Origin: Antarcticimicrobium sediminis
GTDB lineage: Bacteria; Pseudomonadota; Alphaproteobacteria; Rhodobacterales; Rhodobacteraceae
Direction of reading: 5' to 3'
DNA length: 64,000 bases
Assembly (NCBI RefSeq): GCF_004348975.1
Contig: NZ_SMFP01000003.1
Coordinates: 62,001 to 126,000, forward strand
Each line of letters starts with the position of its first letter. Positions within the stretch are counted from its first letter, which is position 1. This document shows, piece after piece, positions 45,716 through 54,375 of the stretch. The translations under genes were made by a program, and so were the position numbers. Below the pieces are notes generated by a model, which did not search any database, had not been told where the DNA came from, and was given only the letters and a program-made list of their open reading frames with translations.

Positions 45716-46680
45716 TGGACCTCATGACGCTGATCCCGGTGCTCGACAGCACGATCCGGCTGTCGACACCGCTGTTGCTGGCCTGTCTGGCCGGGCTGTT
45801 TTCCGAGCGCGCCGGGGTGTTCGATATCGGGCTTGAGGGCAAGATGCTGATGGCGGCCTTCTTCTCGGCTGCCATTGCCTCGGTCACCGGCTCGGTCTGG
45901 CTGGGGCTACTGGCCGGGATCGCGTCCTCGATGGTGCTGGCGGGGCTGCACGGGCTGGCCTCGATCACCTTTCGCGGCAACCAACTGATTTCCGGCGTGG
46001 CGATCAATTTTCTCGCCGCCGGGATCACCGTGCTGATCGCGCAGCACTGGTTCCATCAGGGCGGGCGCACCCCCTCGCTGATCGGTGCCGGACGCTTTTC
46101 CCCGATCGAGCTGCCATTGGCGGGCCCGCTTTCCGGCGTGCCGGTGCTGGGGCCGGTCTATAGCGATCTGCTGTCGGGGCATTCGGTGCTGGTCTATATT
46201 GCCTTTCTTGCTGTGCCCGCGACGTGGTGGGTGCTGTATCGCACCCGCTTTGGCCTGCGCCTGCGCGCGGTGGGGGAAAACCCGGCGGCGGTGGATACCT
46301 CTGGCGTTTCGGTCGTCGGGATGCGCTATGCCGCCGTCGCCATCTGCGGGCTGTTGTGTGGGATCGCCGGGGCCTATCTTGCCACCGCGCTGCAAGCCGG
46401 GTTCGTCAAGGATATGACTGCCGGGCGCGGCTTTATCGCGCTGGCGGCGCTGATCTTCGCCAAGTGGCGGCCTTGGCACGCGATGTGGGCCTGCCTGCTG
46501 TTCGGCTTTCTGCAGGCGGTTGCCCTGCGCTATCAGAACATCGACATCGGCGGCGTGGTGATTCCCGTGCAGGTGATGGACGCGCTGCCCTATATCCTGA
46601 CGGTGGTGATCCTGGCCGGGTTCGTGGGCAAGGCGATCCCGCCCCGGGCGGGCGGTGAACCCTATGTGAAAGAACGCTAA
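45712..46680 (+). CDS. ABC transporter permease (BPD_transp_2 family), second subunit
   Basis: Second channel subunit, 322 residues, about nine hydrophobic helices. It has the matching motifs GVFDIGLEGKMLM and the coupling loop YRTRFGLRLRAVGENPAAVDTSGVS, given here as FGLRLRAVGENPAA. It is the last gene of the importer operon. With deoD elsewhere in the window the system fits purine nucleoside uptake, but the substrate is inferred from family members only. Confidence 0.93.
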   Translation: MMDLMTLIPVLDSTIRLSTPLLLACLAGLFSERAGVFDIGLEGKMLMAAFFSAAIASVTGSVWLGLLAGIASSMVLAGLHGLASITFRGNQLISGVAINFLAAGITVLIAQHWFHQGGRTPSLIGAGRFSPIELPLAGPLSGVPVLGPVYSDLLSGHSVLVYIAFLAVPATWWVLYRTRFGLRLRAVGENPAAVDTSGVSVVGMRYAAVAICGLLCGIAGAYLATALQAGFVKDMTAGRGFIALAALIFAKWRPWHAMWACLLFGFLQAVALRYQNIDIGGVVIPVQVMDALPYILTVVILAGFVGKAIPPRAGGEPYVKER

Positions 46681-46742
46681 TCGCGGCCCGACGCGGCGGG
46701 TTGGCGATTGACCTTTTCGCGCACCGGGGCCTTACTGGTGTC

Positions 46743-47666
46743 ATGCAAACGTACCTGCCAATCGCCGAAGTCTCTGTGAACGCATTCCTGCTTCTGGGGT
46801 TGGGCGGGCTGGTGGGAATCCTGTCCGGCATGTTCGGTGTCGGCGGCGGGTTCCTGATTACGCCGCTGCTGTTCTTTATCGGCATCCCGCCTGCGGTGGC
46901 GGTGGCGACCGGCGCAAACCAGATCGTCGCCTCGTCGTTTTCTGCCGTGCTGGCGCATTTCCGACGCCGAACCGTCGATCTGGCCATGGGGTCGGTGCTA
47001 CTGACTGGCGGGCTGGTGGGATCGGGCCTTGGCGTGTTTGTTTTCAACTACCTCAAAAGTCTGGGTCAGGTCGATCTGCTGGTGCGGCTGTGCTATGTCA
47101 TTTTCCTCGGCGTTGTCGGCGCGCTGATGTTCGTCGAAAGCCTGAACGCCCTGCGCAAGGCGCGCAAGGCACAGGTCGGGGCAAGGCCGCCGCGCCGCCC
47201 GCGCACGCTGGTCCATGCCCTGCCGTTCAAGATGCGCTTTCGCACCTCGGGCCAGTACATGTCGGTAATCCCGCCGCTTATGATCGGGCTGGCCGTGGGG
47301 GTGCTGGCGGCGATCATGGGGGTCGGCGGCGGCTTTATCATGGTGCCGGCGATGATCTATCTGCTGGGGATGCCGACCAAGGTGGTGGTGGGCACCTCGC
47401 TGTTTCAGATCATCTTTGTCACCGCCTTTACCACCATGCTGCACGCCACCACCAACCAGACCGTCGATATCGTGCTGGCGGTCTATCTGATCCTTGGCGG
47501 TGTGATCGGGGCGCAGATCGGCACCCAGATCGGGCTCAAGCTCAAGGCCGAACAGCTCCGCGTCCTGCTCGCGGCGCTGGTGCTGGCCGTCTGCGGCAAG
47601 CTGGCGCTGGAACTGCTGATCCAACCGGCCGAGCTGTATAACCTGACCGAACTGGGGCGACATTGA
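46743..47666 (+). CDS. TauE/SafE family sulfite/organosulfonate exporter-like permease
   Basis: A 307-residue membrane protein with about eight helices arranged as two related halves, each with the family's glycine-rich motif: GILSGMFGVGGGFLITPLL in the first and AAIMGVGGGFIMVPAMIYLLG in the second. Members export sulfite, sulfonates or related anions; the substrate here is unknown. The ATG at 46743 begins the conserved N-terminus (YLPIAEVSVNAF); a TTG at 46701 is rejected. A decayed copy of the beginning of a related gene lies 86 bases downstream. Confidence 0.88.
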   Translation: MQTYLPIAEVSVNAFLLLGLGGLVGILSGMFGVGGGFLITPLLFFIGIPPAVAVATGANQIVASSFSAVLAHFRRRTVDLAMGSVLLTGGLVGSGLGVFVFNYLKSLGQVDLLVRLCYVIFLGVVGALMFVESLNALRKARKAQVGARPPRRPRTLVHALPFKMRFRTSGQYMSVIPPLMIGLAVGVLAAIMGVGGGFIMVPAMIYLLGMPTKVVVGTSLFQIIFVTAFTTMLHATTNQTVDIVLAVYLILGGVIGAQIGTQIGLKLKAEQLRVLLAALVLAVCGKLALELLIQPAELYNLTELGRH

Positions 47667-47752
47667 CGCCCGCTTTCGCCCCCGTTCGCACCCGGTTCCC
47701 CGCCGCCTGTTTTCGTCTATGATCGGTGGAGAAAGCGGAGTTAGATAATCCC

Positions 47753-47847
47753 ATGCACATGCACTCCCAGTCGCGGACGTTTCGCCCAGTGCCTTTCCTG
47801 TTCTCGGGCTTGGCGGGCTGGCCGGGATCTTGTCGGGCCTGTTCGGC
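47753..47847 (+). pseudogene. 5' remnant of a second TauE/SafE gene
   Basis: The 95 bases from ATG 47753 align with the first 96 bases of the intact TauE gene at 46743. After a one-base deletion in codon 5, the shifted frame reads LPVADVSPSAF then LGLGGLAGILSGLFG against LPIAEVSVNAF and LGLGGLVGILSGMFG: 19 of 27 residues from the proline onward are identical, and most codon differences are at third positions. Similarity stops abruptly at 47847, and the TIGR02186 gene starts 16 bases later, so everything beyond the first 32 codons has been deleted. The pattern of substitutions implies a diverged paralogue that was functional before loss, not a fresh duplication. Confidence 0.82.
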
Positions 47848-47863
47848 CGGAGGGCACTGAGCC

Positions 47864-48628
47864 ATGTGGCGCCAGTTTGCCTTGCTGCTTCTGCTGATGT
47901 TTCCTCTGGCCGCCAGCGCACAGGAAGAGGTCGTGCTTGGCCTGTCCAGCGACCGGGTCGCGATCACCACCAGTTTCGACGGCTCCGAGATCCTGATTTT
48001 CGGGGCCGTCAAACGCGAAACCCCGATCCCCGCCGACCCACTTGAGATCGTCATCACCGTTGCCGGCCCCTCGCATCCGGTGCTGGTGCGCCGCAAGGCC
48101 AACCAGCTTGGCATCTGGGTCAATACCGACGCTGTCGAAGTCGATGCCGCCCCCTCGTTTTACGCGGTGGCCACGACCAACCGCTGGGCCAATGTGCTCA
48201 GCGACACCGAAGATCTGCGCCACAAGGTCAGCATCGGGCGCGCGATCCGGTCTGTCGGCGCCCCGATGGAGATCACCAACGCCCCTGATTTCACCGAGGC
48301 GCTGATCCGTATCCGGCAAAAATCCGGCCTGTATCAGATGCTCGAAGGCAAGATCGCACTGGACCAGCAGACGCTGTTTCGCACCGCCATCGACATGCCG
48401 TCCGACCTGACCGAGGGCGACTATACCGCGCGCATCTTCCTGACCCGGCAGGGCGCGGTGGTGTCGCAATATGAAACCACGATCAACGTGCGCAAGGTCG
48501 GGCTGGAACGCTGGCTGTACATGCTGTCGCGCCAGCAGTCGATCCTGTACGGGCTGATGTCGCTGGCCATTGCCATCATTGCCGGCTGGGGCGCATCGGC
48601 GGCCTTTACCATGATCCGGAACCGCTAG
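47864..48628 (+). CDS. TIGR02186 family protein (exported, C-terminal membrane anchor)
   Basis: A 254-residue protein with a signal peptide ([20 protein letters not shown]), a beta-rich periplasmic domain and one C-terminal membrane helix (about 229-247). The sequence ([39 protein letters not shown]) matches the alphaproteobacterial family TIGR02186 as I recall it, whose genes often sit next to a TauE/SafE permease, as here. The molecular role is unknown; an accessory subunit of the permease is plausible. GGAGGG, nine bases before the ATG, lies just beyond the TauE-gene remnant. Confidence 0.82.
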   Translation: MWRQFALLLLLMFPLAASAQEEVVLGLSSDRVAITTSFDGSEILIFGAVKRETPIPADPLEIVITVAGPSHPVLVRRKANQLGIWVNTDAVEVDAAPSFYAVATTNRWANVLSDTEDLRHKVSIGRAIRSVGAPMEITNAPDFTEALIRIRQKSGLYQMLEGKIALDQQTLFRTAIDMPSDLTEGDYTARIFLTRQGAVVSQYETTINVRKVGLERWLYMLSRQQSILYGLMSLAIAIIAGWGASAAFTMIRNR

Positions 48629-49359
48629 CCGCGCCCGATATAGGGCATCTTGGTCGCCATCACGGTCATGAACTGCACGTTCGCCTCCAGTGGCAGGCTG
48701 GCCATGTGCAGCACCGACCTCGCCGCCTCCTCCACTGCCATGGTTTCGGGCAGCAGCGCCTCCGGGTCGTCGGCCTTCTGCTTGGCGACCAACTCCTCGA
48801 TCATCGGTGTGCGGGCATTGCCGATGTCGATCTGCCCACAGGCGATGTCAAAAGGGCGCCCGTCCAGCGACAGGCTGCGGGTCAAGCCGGTGATGGCATG
48901 TTTGGTCGCCGTATAGGGCGCCGACTGCGGCCGTGGCACATGGGCCGCGATCGAGCCGTTGTTGATGATCCGTCCCCCGCGCGGGGTCTGCGCCCGCATC
49001 GCGGCAAAGGCGGCGCGCGCGGCCAGAAACATCCCGTTCAGGTTCACGTTGACCGAGGCATACCAATCATCGAGCGCAATCTCGTCGATGGTCCCCGCAG
49101 GGGTGAAAATGCCCGCGTTGTTGAACAGCACATCCAGCCGCCCGGCCCGGCCTGTAAATCGGACAAAGGCCGCCTCGACCGCCTGCGGGTCGGTCACATC
49201 GGCGGGCAGCACCACGGCAGTGTCCCGACCTGCCGCGACCTCCTCCAACGCCGCGGCGCGACGCGCCAAAAGGCCCACCGTCCATCCCTCATGCAGGAAC
49301 AGTTCGGCGGTTGCGCGCCCTATGCCAGAGCTGGCGCCAGTGATCAGGATCGTGCTCAT
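48625..49359 (-). CDS. Short-chain dehydrogenase/reductase
   Basis: A 244-residue SDR oxidoreductase. The cofactor motif [10 protein letters not shown] starts at residue 8, NNAG follows the fourth strand, and the catalytic set is Ser (NGSIAA), Tyr and Lys (YTATK). The acidic or basic residue after strand 2 (LARRAA) suggests NADP(H). Substrate unknown. The ATG at 49359 overlaps the stop of the upstream helicase gene by four bases, so the two may share a transcript; the end overlaps the convergent TIGR02186 gene by four bases. Confidence 0.88.
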   Translation of the reverse strand: MSTILITGASSGIGRATAELFLHEGWTVGLLARRAAALEEVAAGRDTAVVLPADVTDPQAVEAAFVRFTGRAGRLDVLFNNAGIFTPAGTIDEIALDDWYASVNVNLNGMFLAARAAFAAMRAQTPRGGRIINNGSIAAHVPRPQSAPYTATKHAITGLTRSLSLDGRPFDIACGQIDIGNARTPMIEELVAKQKADDPEALLPETMAVEEAARSVLHMASLPLEANVQFMTVMATKMPYIGRG

Positions 49360-50891
49360 CCCTCTTGCACCTGCAGTTCCAGCGCTGCCACCGGTGCCGC
49401 GCGCAGATCGTCCACCCTGAGCGGATAGGTCGGCTTGGACAGCCGGTTGCGCACCACCCAGATCAGCCGGTCCTGCGCCCGGGTGATCGCCACATAGGCC
49501 AGCCGCTTCCACAGCGGTTGACCGGCCTCGATCCGTCCCATGCGCGCCGCCGCGTAAAGATCGGGGGCAAAGACCTGCACCGTATCCCACTGGCTGCCCT
49601 GCGCCTTGTGGATGGTGACCGCCGCCCCGTGCAGGAAGGTCGCCCCCATCCGCGCGGCAAAGGGAATGAACGGCTCTTCTTCGTCCGGCTTCTCGATCTT
49701 GATGATCGAGGCGGCGCTGACCTGCGGGTCTTCGGCCCCGATCACATGCAGGCGGGAAAACCCCGGTTTGCGCCCGGTGCCAAGATAGATCACCTGCGCC
49801 CCCTTGATCAGGCCGCGCGCCTCAAGATCCAGCCGTTTCTTGCGGTGTTTCAGCGGCAGCTCGATGCCGTCGCAAATCAGCGGCTCGCCCTCGACCAGAT
49901 CATCTTCGGGCGCGCCATGGACGGCACGAAAGGCGCTGATCAACCGGATGCGGGTGGCGTTGCGCCAAACCAGAACCGGGCTTCGCGCCATCAGGTCAAC
50001 CTCGACCCGCTGGCCCCAGACCACCCGCTCGTCGCGGCGCGCGCTGTCTTCGATCATGCGCTCGAAATCTTCAAACCCAAGCTGCGGATCGGCCAGCGCA
50101 TGGGCCAGATCCAGAATCGGATTGTCCGCCTCTTGCCGGTGGATGCGGTGCAACTCCAGCTTGCGGTCCTCGGGCAAGGTCTCGAACGCCATCGCGCCCG
50201 ACTGGTTTACCGGAGCAAGCTGCGCCGGATCGCCGAACAACACCAGATTGGGAAAAATCTCTTTCAGGTCATTGAACTGGCGGTCATCCAGCATCGACGC
50301 CTCGTCGACAAAGCCGATATCCAGCGGATCCTCGCGCCGTTTCCAGCCGGTGATGAAATCAGACCCGCGCAGACCGGCAGCGGCCAAGGCACCGGGAATC
50401 GATTTGTTGACGCCGTAGAACGCCGCAGCCCGATCCAGCGCCACATCGCTCAGCCCCTCGATCTCCGGGCGTTCGCCATTGCCCGCCAGCCATTCGGCGA
50501 TCCGCTCGTATTCGGGATCATAGACGGGGGTATACAGGATACGGTGAATCGTGGTCGCCGGAACCCCGCGAAACCGCAGCACACTGGCCGCCTTGTTGGT
50601 GGGCGCCAGAATCGCCAAGGTGCGCCGGTCGCGCCGCTTGCGCCCCTCATAATCGCCCGAGATCACATCGACGCCAACCTGTTCCAGCGCCTTGTAAAGC
50701 TCGGCCAGCAGCAAGGTCTTGCCAGACCCCGCCTTGCCAACCAGCGCCATCGTGCCAGCGCCGGTCCCATCGGGGCGCGGCGGTGTCAGCGCACCCGCCT
50801 CAAGGTCGACCCCTGCCCCACGCAGCATCTCGGCCACGCTGTCAAAAGCGGCTGCCTGATCGTCGGAAAATGTGAGTGCCGGCGCTGTCAT
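49356..50891 (-). CDS. RecD-like superfamily 1 DNA helicase
   Basis: A 511-residue ATPase with Walker [14 protein letters not shown], helicase motif II as [12 protein letters not shown], the [11 protein letters not shown] motif III and the C-terminal UvrD_C_2 block ([20 protein letters not shown] and [15 protein letters not shown], read here as motifs V and VI). It is shorter than RecD2 and lacks RecB/RecC neighbours, so it is a stand-alone 5'-3' helicase of the exonuclease-V-alpha-like group; its job in repair or recombination is unknown. The ATG at 50891 follows AGGGT; the upstream extension of the frame is not supported. Confidence 0.9.
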   Translation of the reverse strand: MTAPALTFSDDQAAAFDSVAEMLRGAGVDLEAGALTPPRPDGTGAGTMALVGKAGSGKTLLLAELYKALEQVGVDVISGDYEGRKRRDRRTLAILAPTNKAASVLRFRGVPATTIHRILYTPVYDPEYERIAEWLAGNGERPEIEGLSDVALDRAAAFYGVNKSIPGALAAAGLRGSDFITGWKRREDPLDIGFVDEASMLDDRQFNDLKEIFPNLVLFGDPAQLAPVNQSGAMAFETLPEDRKLELHRIHRQEADNPILDLAHALADPQLGFEDFERMIEDSARRDERVVWGQRVEVDLMARSPVLVWRNATRIRLISAFRAVHGAPEDDLVEGEPLICDGIELPLKHRKKRLDLEARGLIKGAQVIYLGTGRKPGFSRLHVIGAEDPQVSAASIIKIEKPDEEEPFIPFAARMGATFLHGAAVTIHKAQGSQWDTVQVFAPDLYAAARMGRIEAGQPLWKRLAYVAITRAQDRLIWVVRNRLSKPTYPLRVDDLRAAPVAALELQVQEG

Positions 50892-50959
50892 GGCGGTGAC
50901 CCTACCCTGCCGCCGCGGCGGGCACCAGAGACAAGCGGCGGCATACACGACGCGCGCTG

Positions 50960-51175
50960 TCAGGCCTGTTCGCTGGTCTCCGACGCGCTCTCGGACGTCT
51001 CTTCGGCGTCTTCAATTTCAAGGCTGGTTTTGGATTCAATGTTCGCATCAAGCAATTCCCGGCTGGCGGTCCAACTGGCCAGTTTCAATTGCAGCTCTAG
51101 ATGCTCCATGCCGTTCTTTGCGGCAAAAATGCGCAAATCCTCCAAGACGGCCAGCAACCAGTGCAAACGAGACAT
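50960..51175 (-). CDS. Uncharacterised 71-residue acidic protein
   Basis: Small protein with an N-terminal amphipathic helix (MSRLHWLLAVLEDLRIFAAKN), a second helix and a very acidic, serine/glutamate-rich tail. No family is recognised. The start is placed at the ATG at 51175; a TTG two codons earlier is possible. It lies 68 bases upstream of the helicase gene on the same strand, in an AT-rich region, and could be cotranscribed with it. Composition is like a real soluble protein, not like a frame shadow. Confidence 0.6.
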   Translation of the reverse strand: MSRLHWLLAVLEDLRIFAAKNGMEHLELQLKLASWTASRELLDANIESKTSLEIEDAEETSESASETSEQA

Positions 51176-51223
51176 TAACAACTCATCGAATTCCTACGTG
51201 TATATACCTATCACCACACACGA

Positions 51224-51242
51224 AAATATCAAATTGATATTT
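51224..51242. promoter_or_regulatory. AT-rich 19-bp palindrome
   Basis: AAATATCAA and TTGATATTT are perfect inverted arms around a single A. It sits in the most AT-rich stretch of the window (about 51180-51260), 50 bases before the small acidic protein's start and between it and the ccr terminator. It could be an operator or part of a promoter for the minus-strand genes. Confidence 0.45.
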
Positions 51243-51265
51243 AAAACTCTCTAAAAACCGCCACG

Positions 51266-51309
51266 CACGAAACGAAACGGCCCGCAACACATTCTGCGCT
51301 GCGGGCCGT
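51266..51309 (-). terminator. Rho-independent terminator of ccr
   Basis: On the minus strand ACGGCCCGCA pairs with TGCGGGCCGT (positions 51309-51300 and 51286-51277) and is followed by TTCGTTTCG. It is 23 bases after the ccr stop. Confidence 0.78.
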
Positions 51310-51332
51310 ATATGCATTCCCTTTCGGGCAGT

Positions 51333-52622
51333 TCAGCGCTGGCCCGCCTCCAGCACCTCTTCGAAGGTGCGCAGCCCGGTTTTCGGTGATTGAACCAGAA
51401 CCGACATATTGCCCGGCTTATGTTCATTGCGCAGCATTTTCATGTGCGCCTGCGGCAGGTCATCCCAAGTGAAGACCTCGGACATGCAGGGATCAATCCG
51501 CCGCTCCAGCATAAGCCGGTTGGCCGCGGCCGCCTGCTTCAGATGCGCAAAGTGCGACCCCTGCAAACGCTTCTGGTGCATCCACATATAGCGCACATCA
51601 AAGGTACAGTTGAACCCGGAGGTGCCAGCGCAGATCACCACCATGCCGCCCTTTTTGCACACCAGAGACGAGACGGGGAATGTCGCCTCGCCCGGGTGTT
51701 CAAACACCATGTCCACGCTCACGCCCTTGCCGGTGATCTCCCAGATCGCCTTGCCGAACTTGCGGGCTTCTTTCAGCCAGGTGTTGTATTCCGGCGTGTT
51801 GACGGTGGGCAGACGGCCCCAACAGCTGAAATCCTTGCGGTTGATCACGCCCTTGGCGCCCAGCGCCATGACGAATTCGCGCTTGTCCTCGTCGCTGATC
51901 ACGCCGATGGCATTGGCGCCTGCGGTATTGATCAACTGGATTGCAAAAGACCCCAACCCGCCCGAGGCGCCCCAGACCAGAACGTTCTGACCGGGTTTCA
52001 GATCATGCGGATGGTGACCGAACAGCATCCGATAGGCGGTGGCCAGCGTCAGCGTATAGCAGGCGCTTTCTTCCCAGGTCAGATGCTTGGGCCGCGGCAT
52101 CAACTGCTGCGACTGCACCCGGGTGAACTGCCCGAACGACCCGTCCGGGGTTTCATAGCCCCAGATCCGCTGGCTGGGCGAAAACATCGGGTCGCCGCCG
52201 TTGCATTCCTCGTCGTCACCGTCATCCTGATTGCAGTGGATCACGACCTCGTCGCCGACCTTCCAGCGCTTGACCTTGTCGCCAACCGCCCAAACGATCC
52301 CGGCGGCGTCAGAACCGGCAATATGATAGGGTTGCTTGTGACCATCAAACGGGCTCACCGGTGTGCCCAGCGCGGCCCAGACGCCGTTATAGTTGACGCC
52401 AGCGGCCATAACCATGACCAGCACTTCATGGCTGTCTAGTGTTGGCGTGTCCACGACTTCCAACTGCATCGCGCTGTCGGGATCGCCATGGCGTTCCTTG
52501 CGGATGGCCCAAGCATACATCTGCTTGGGCACATAGCCCAGCGGAGGCATTTGCCCCATCTCATAGAGATCTTTCTCAGGCGCCTCATAGGGCGCGATAT
52601 CGCCGTGGGTGTCCAAAGCCAT
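51333..52622 (-). CDS. ccr: Crotonyl-CoA carboxylase/reductase
   Basis: Key enzyme of the ethylmalonyl-CoA pathway: NADPH-dependent reductive carboxylation of crotonyl-CoA to (2S)-ethylmalonyl-CoA. The 429-residue medium-chain dehydrogenase-type protein has the cofactor motif VWGASGGLGSFAIQL and the CCR-specific HCNQDDGDDEECNGGDPM insert region, seen here around residues 148-166, with the conserved GFNCTFDVRYMWMHQKRLQGSHF block. A near-ideal AAGGAGG precedes the ATG by five bases. Ethylmalonyl-CoA mutase is encoded 1.8 kb away on the other strand, across an acyltransferase gene. Acetyl-CoA assimilation without a glyoxylate bypass is the established role of the pathway. Confidence 0.96.
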   Translation of the reverse strand: MALDTHGDIAPYEAPEKDLYEMGQMPPLGYVPKQMYAWAIRKERHGDPDSAMQLEVVDTPTLDSHEVLVMVMAAGVNYNGVWAALGTPVSPFDGHKQPYHIAGSDAAGIVWAVGDKVKRWKVGDEVVIHCNQDDGDDEECNGGDPMFSPSQRIWGYETPDGSFGQFTRVQSQQLMPRPKHLTWEESACYTLTLATAYRMLFGHHPHDLKPGQNVLVWGASGGLGSFAIQLINTAGANAIGVISDEDKREFVMALGAKGVINRKDFSCWGRLPTVNTPEYNTWLKEARKFGKAIWEITGKGVSVDMVFEHPGEATFPVSSLVCKKGGMVVICAGTSGFNCTFDVRYMWMHQKRLQGSHFAHLKQAAAANRLMLERRIDPCMSEVFTWDDLPQAHMKMLRNEHKPGNMSVLVQSPKTGLRTFEEVLEAGQR

Positions 52623-52716
52623 GATGGCCTCCTTACATATCCTCGGTGCCGCAATGCAGAATCGCGGCTCTCGTGAGAGGGATATGAATAGCCACGCAAC
52701 ATTGCAACAGATAATC

Positions 52717-52741
52717 GGTCATGTTTTGTAATTATATGACC
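52717..52741. promoter_or_regulatory. Inverted repeat in the ccr upstream region
   Basis: GGTCAT and ATGACC flank 13 AT-rich bases, about 100 bases before the ccr start. On the minus strand a direct repeat TGTTGCAATGTTGC follows. The region of 193 bases carries no gene and is the probable site of ccr control, but the regulator is not identified. Confidence 0.35.
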
Positions 52742-52815
52742 CAGCGGGTGCAGAAACTACTTTGCGCCCGCAGAATAAGCGGCCGAATAAGCGTCAAGCT
52801 AGCCGACGGCATAAG

Positions 52816-54180
52816 CTACGGTCCTGGCGGCATCAGATGACAGATCGAGTTGGCGTAAAACCGCAACAACTCCAGCCCCTGCGGATCGACCACATAGCGC
52901 CCCCCGTCCTCTCGCAGCGCCTCTTGCGCACTCAGCGCGCGCAGCCCGGCCTCGGTGGCCGCATGGGCATCAGAGCTGAACCGACCCACATTCGAGACCG
53001 GCAAGGTCGCCATTGCGGCGCGGGCGCGGGCGTCGATCTCGGCGCGGGTCATGGCCCCATACGTCAGCATCAGCCAGGCCACCAAGGGCACCGGCAGCAC
53101 CGGCACGCCATCGGCGATTCGCTGCATCAGTCGCCGCGCCAGCACCCGGGTCACGTCGCCGGGGATCTCGGCCTGCAGGGCGTCTAGGGACAGCGGTGCG
53201 CCAAAGGTCACCACAGCCTCGCCAAAGCGCTGATACCGCCCGGTCAGCCACAGCCAGCATTGCCGCAACACTTGGGCGAAAATCACCCCGATCCGCGCAT
53301 TGAACCGCCGCCCGGTCCCCTGCCCGGCGGCAATCAGGATGCGATCCTCCAACACCCGGTCATAGTTCAGCGCGACCGGGACAAAGACCACGTCGCGCCC
53401 CTCCGGATCAAATCCCGCCGTGATATAGGTCAACAGCCCCAGCTTCGGCGGCATCAGCCCGCCCGACAGGCTCAACCCGCCCTCCGGGAACATCGCTTGG
53501 GTCACACCGGCATCCGTGGACAGCCGCACATAGCAGGCCAGCACCGCCCGATAGAGCGCATTGCGCGACTTGCGGCGGATGAAATAGGCCCCCATCGCCC
53601 GGATCAACCGGCTCAGCGGCCAGACATGCGCCCACTCGCCCACCGCATAGGACAGGGCCGAACGGTCCGCCGCCAGATAGGTGACCAACACGTAATCCAT
53701 ATTGCTGCGATGGTTCATCACGAACACAACCGTTGCCTCGGGATCGATCGCTTTCAACGCCGGCTCGTCCAACTGCCGCAACCGCACATGATAGATGGCG
53801 TTGCTCAGGATTCGCGCCAACCGGATCGCAACGCCAAAATAGATCGAGGCGGAAAACGACGGTACGATCTCGCGGGCATAGCCGCGCGCCTGCTGAAAGG
53901 CGACATTGTCGGGGATCCCCTCGGCGCGGGCGTGATCGGCAATCGCCTGGCTGACATGGGGGTTATATATGATCCGCTGAATCATGTCGTATCGCCGCGT
54001 CAGCTTGAACGGCTGGATCGGCCGCTCCAATCGCTGGTTCAACTGCGCAACCGCCCGTTCCAACCGCCGCCGGAAAAACCAGCGCACCGAGGGAAACAGA
54101 AAATGCGACGCAAAGGTGACCGCCGCAAACAGCACGATCAGCCCAAACAGCCACAGCGGAAGTTCGACAGTTCTTGTCAT
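52816..54180 (-). CDS. PlsB-like glycerol-3-phosphate/1-acylglycerol-3-phosphate acyltransferase
   Basis: A 454-residue membrane-associated acyltransferase. One N-terminal membrane helix (about 8-26), then the acyltransferase domain with block I NHRSNMDYVL (H-x4-D catalytic pair), block III FPEGGLSLSG and the VFVPVALNYDRVLED block. This resembles the catalytic half of PlsB and probably esterifies the first or second position of glycerol 3-phosphate in phospholipid synthesis. It is shorter than PlsB (about 800 residues), so a related acceptor is possible. AAGG lies seven bases before the ATG at 54180. It is flanked by ccr downstream and is divergent from ecm. Confidence 0.86.
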   Translation of the reverse strand: MTRTVELPLWLFGLIVLFAAVTFASHFLFPSVRWFFRRRLERAVAQLNQRLERPIQPFKLTRRYDMIQRIIYNPHVSQAIADHARAEGIPDNVAFQQARGYAREIVPSFSASIYFGVAIRLARILSNAIYHVRLRQLDEPALKAIDPEATVVFVMNHRSNMDYVLVTYLAADRSALSYAVGEWAHVWPLSRLIRAMGAYFIRRKSRNALYRAVLACYVRLSTDAGVTQAMFPEGGLSLSGGLMPPKLGLLTYITAGFDPEGRDVVFVPVALNYDRVLEDRILIAAGQGTGRRFNARIGVIFAQVLRQCWLWLTGRYQRFGEAVVTFGAPLSLDALQAEIPGDVTRVLARRLMQRIADGVPVLPVPLVAWLMLTYGAMTRAEIDARARAAMATLPVSNVGRFSSDAHAATEAGLRALSAQEALREDGGRYVVDPQGLELLRFYANSICHLMPPGP

Positions 54181-54300
54181 ATGCAAGCCTTGCCGCAACC
54201 CGGCCCCGGGGAGAAGAGGGAACATGCACGAGAAATCGGCAAATGCACCCTCGCCAAAGCCGCGACCAGGGCCTTCGCCCCGATGCCGCAATGCAGCGAA

Positions 54301-54329
54301 TTGACATGCGTCGATAATTACGATTTAGA
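54301..54329 (+). promoter_or_regulatory. Candidate promoter of ecm
   Basis: Perfect TTGACA at 54301-54306 and TTTAGA at 54324-54329, 17 bases apart, about 40 bases before the ecm start. The -10 is weak and may need an activator. Confidence 0.45.
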
Positions 54330-54375
54330 GCGGTAAAGCGAAATAATCTTGCGGCCCCATATCAAGAGGTTCCCG

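Noticed and set aside
49365-51254. 629-codon plus-strand frame
   Set aside because: Antisense to the RecD-like helicase and the small acidic protein gene.
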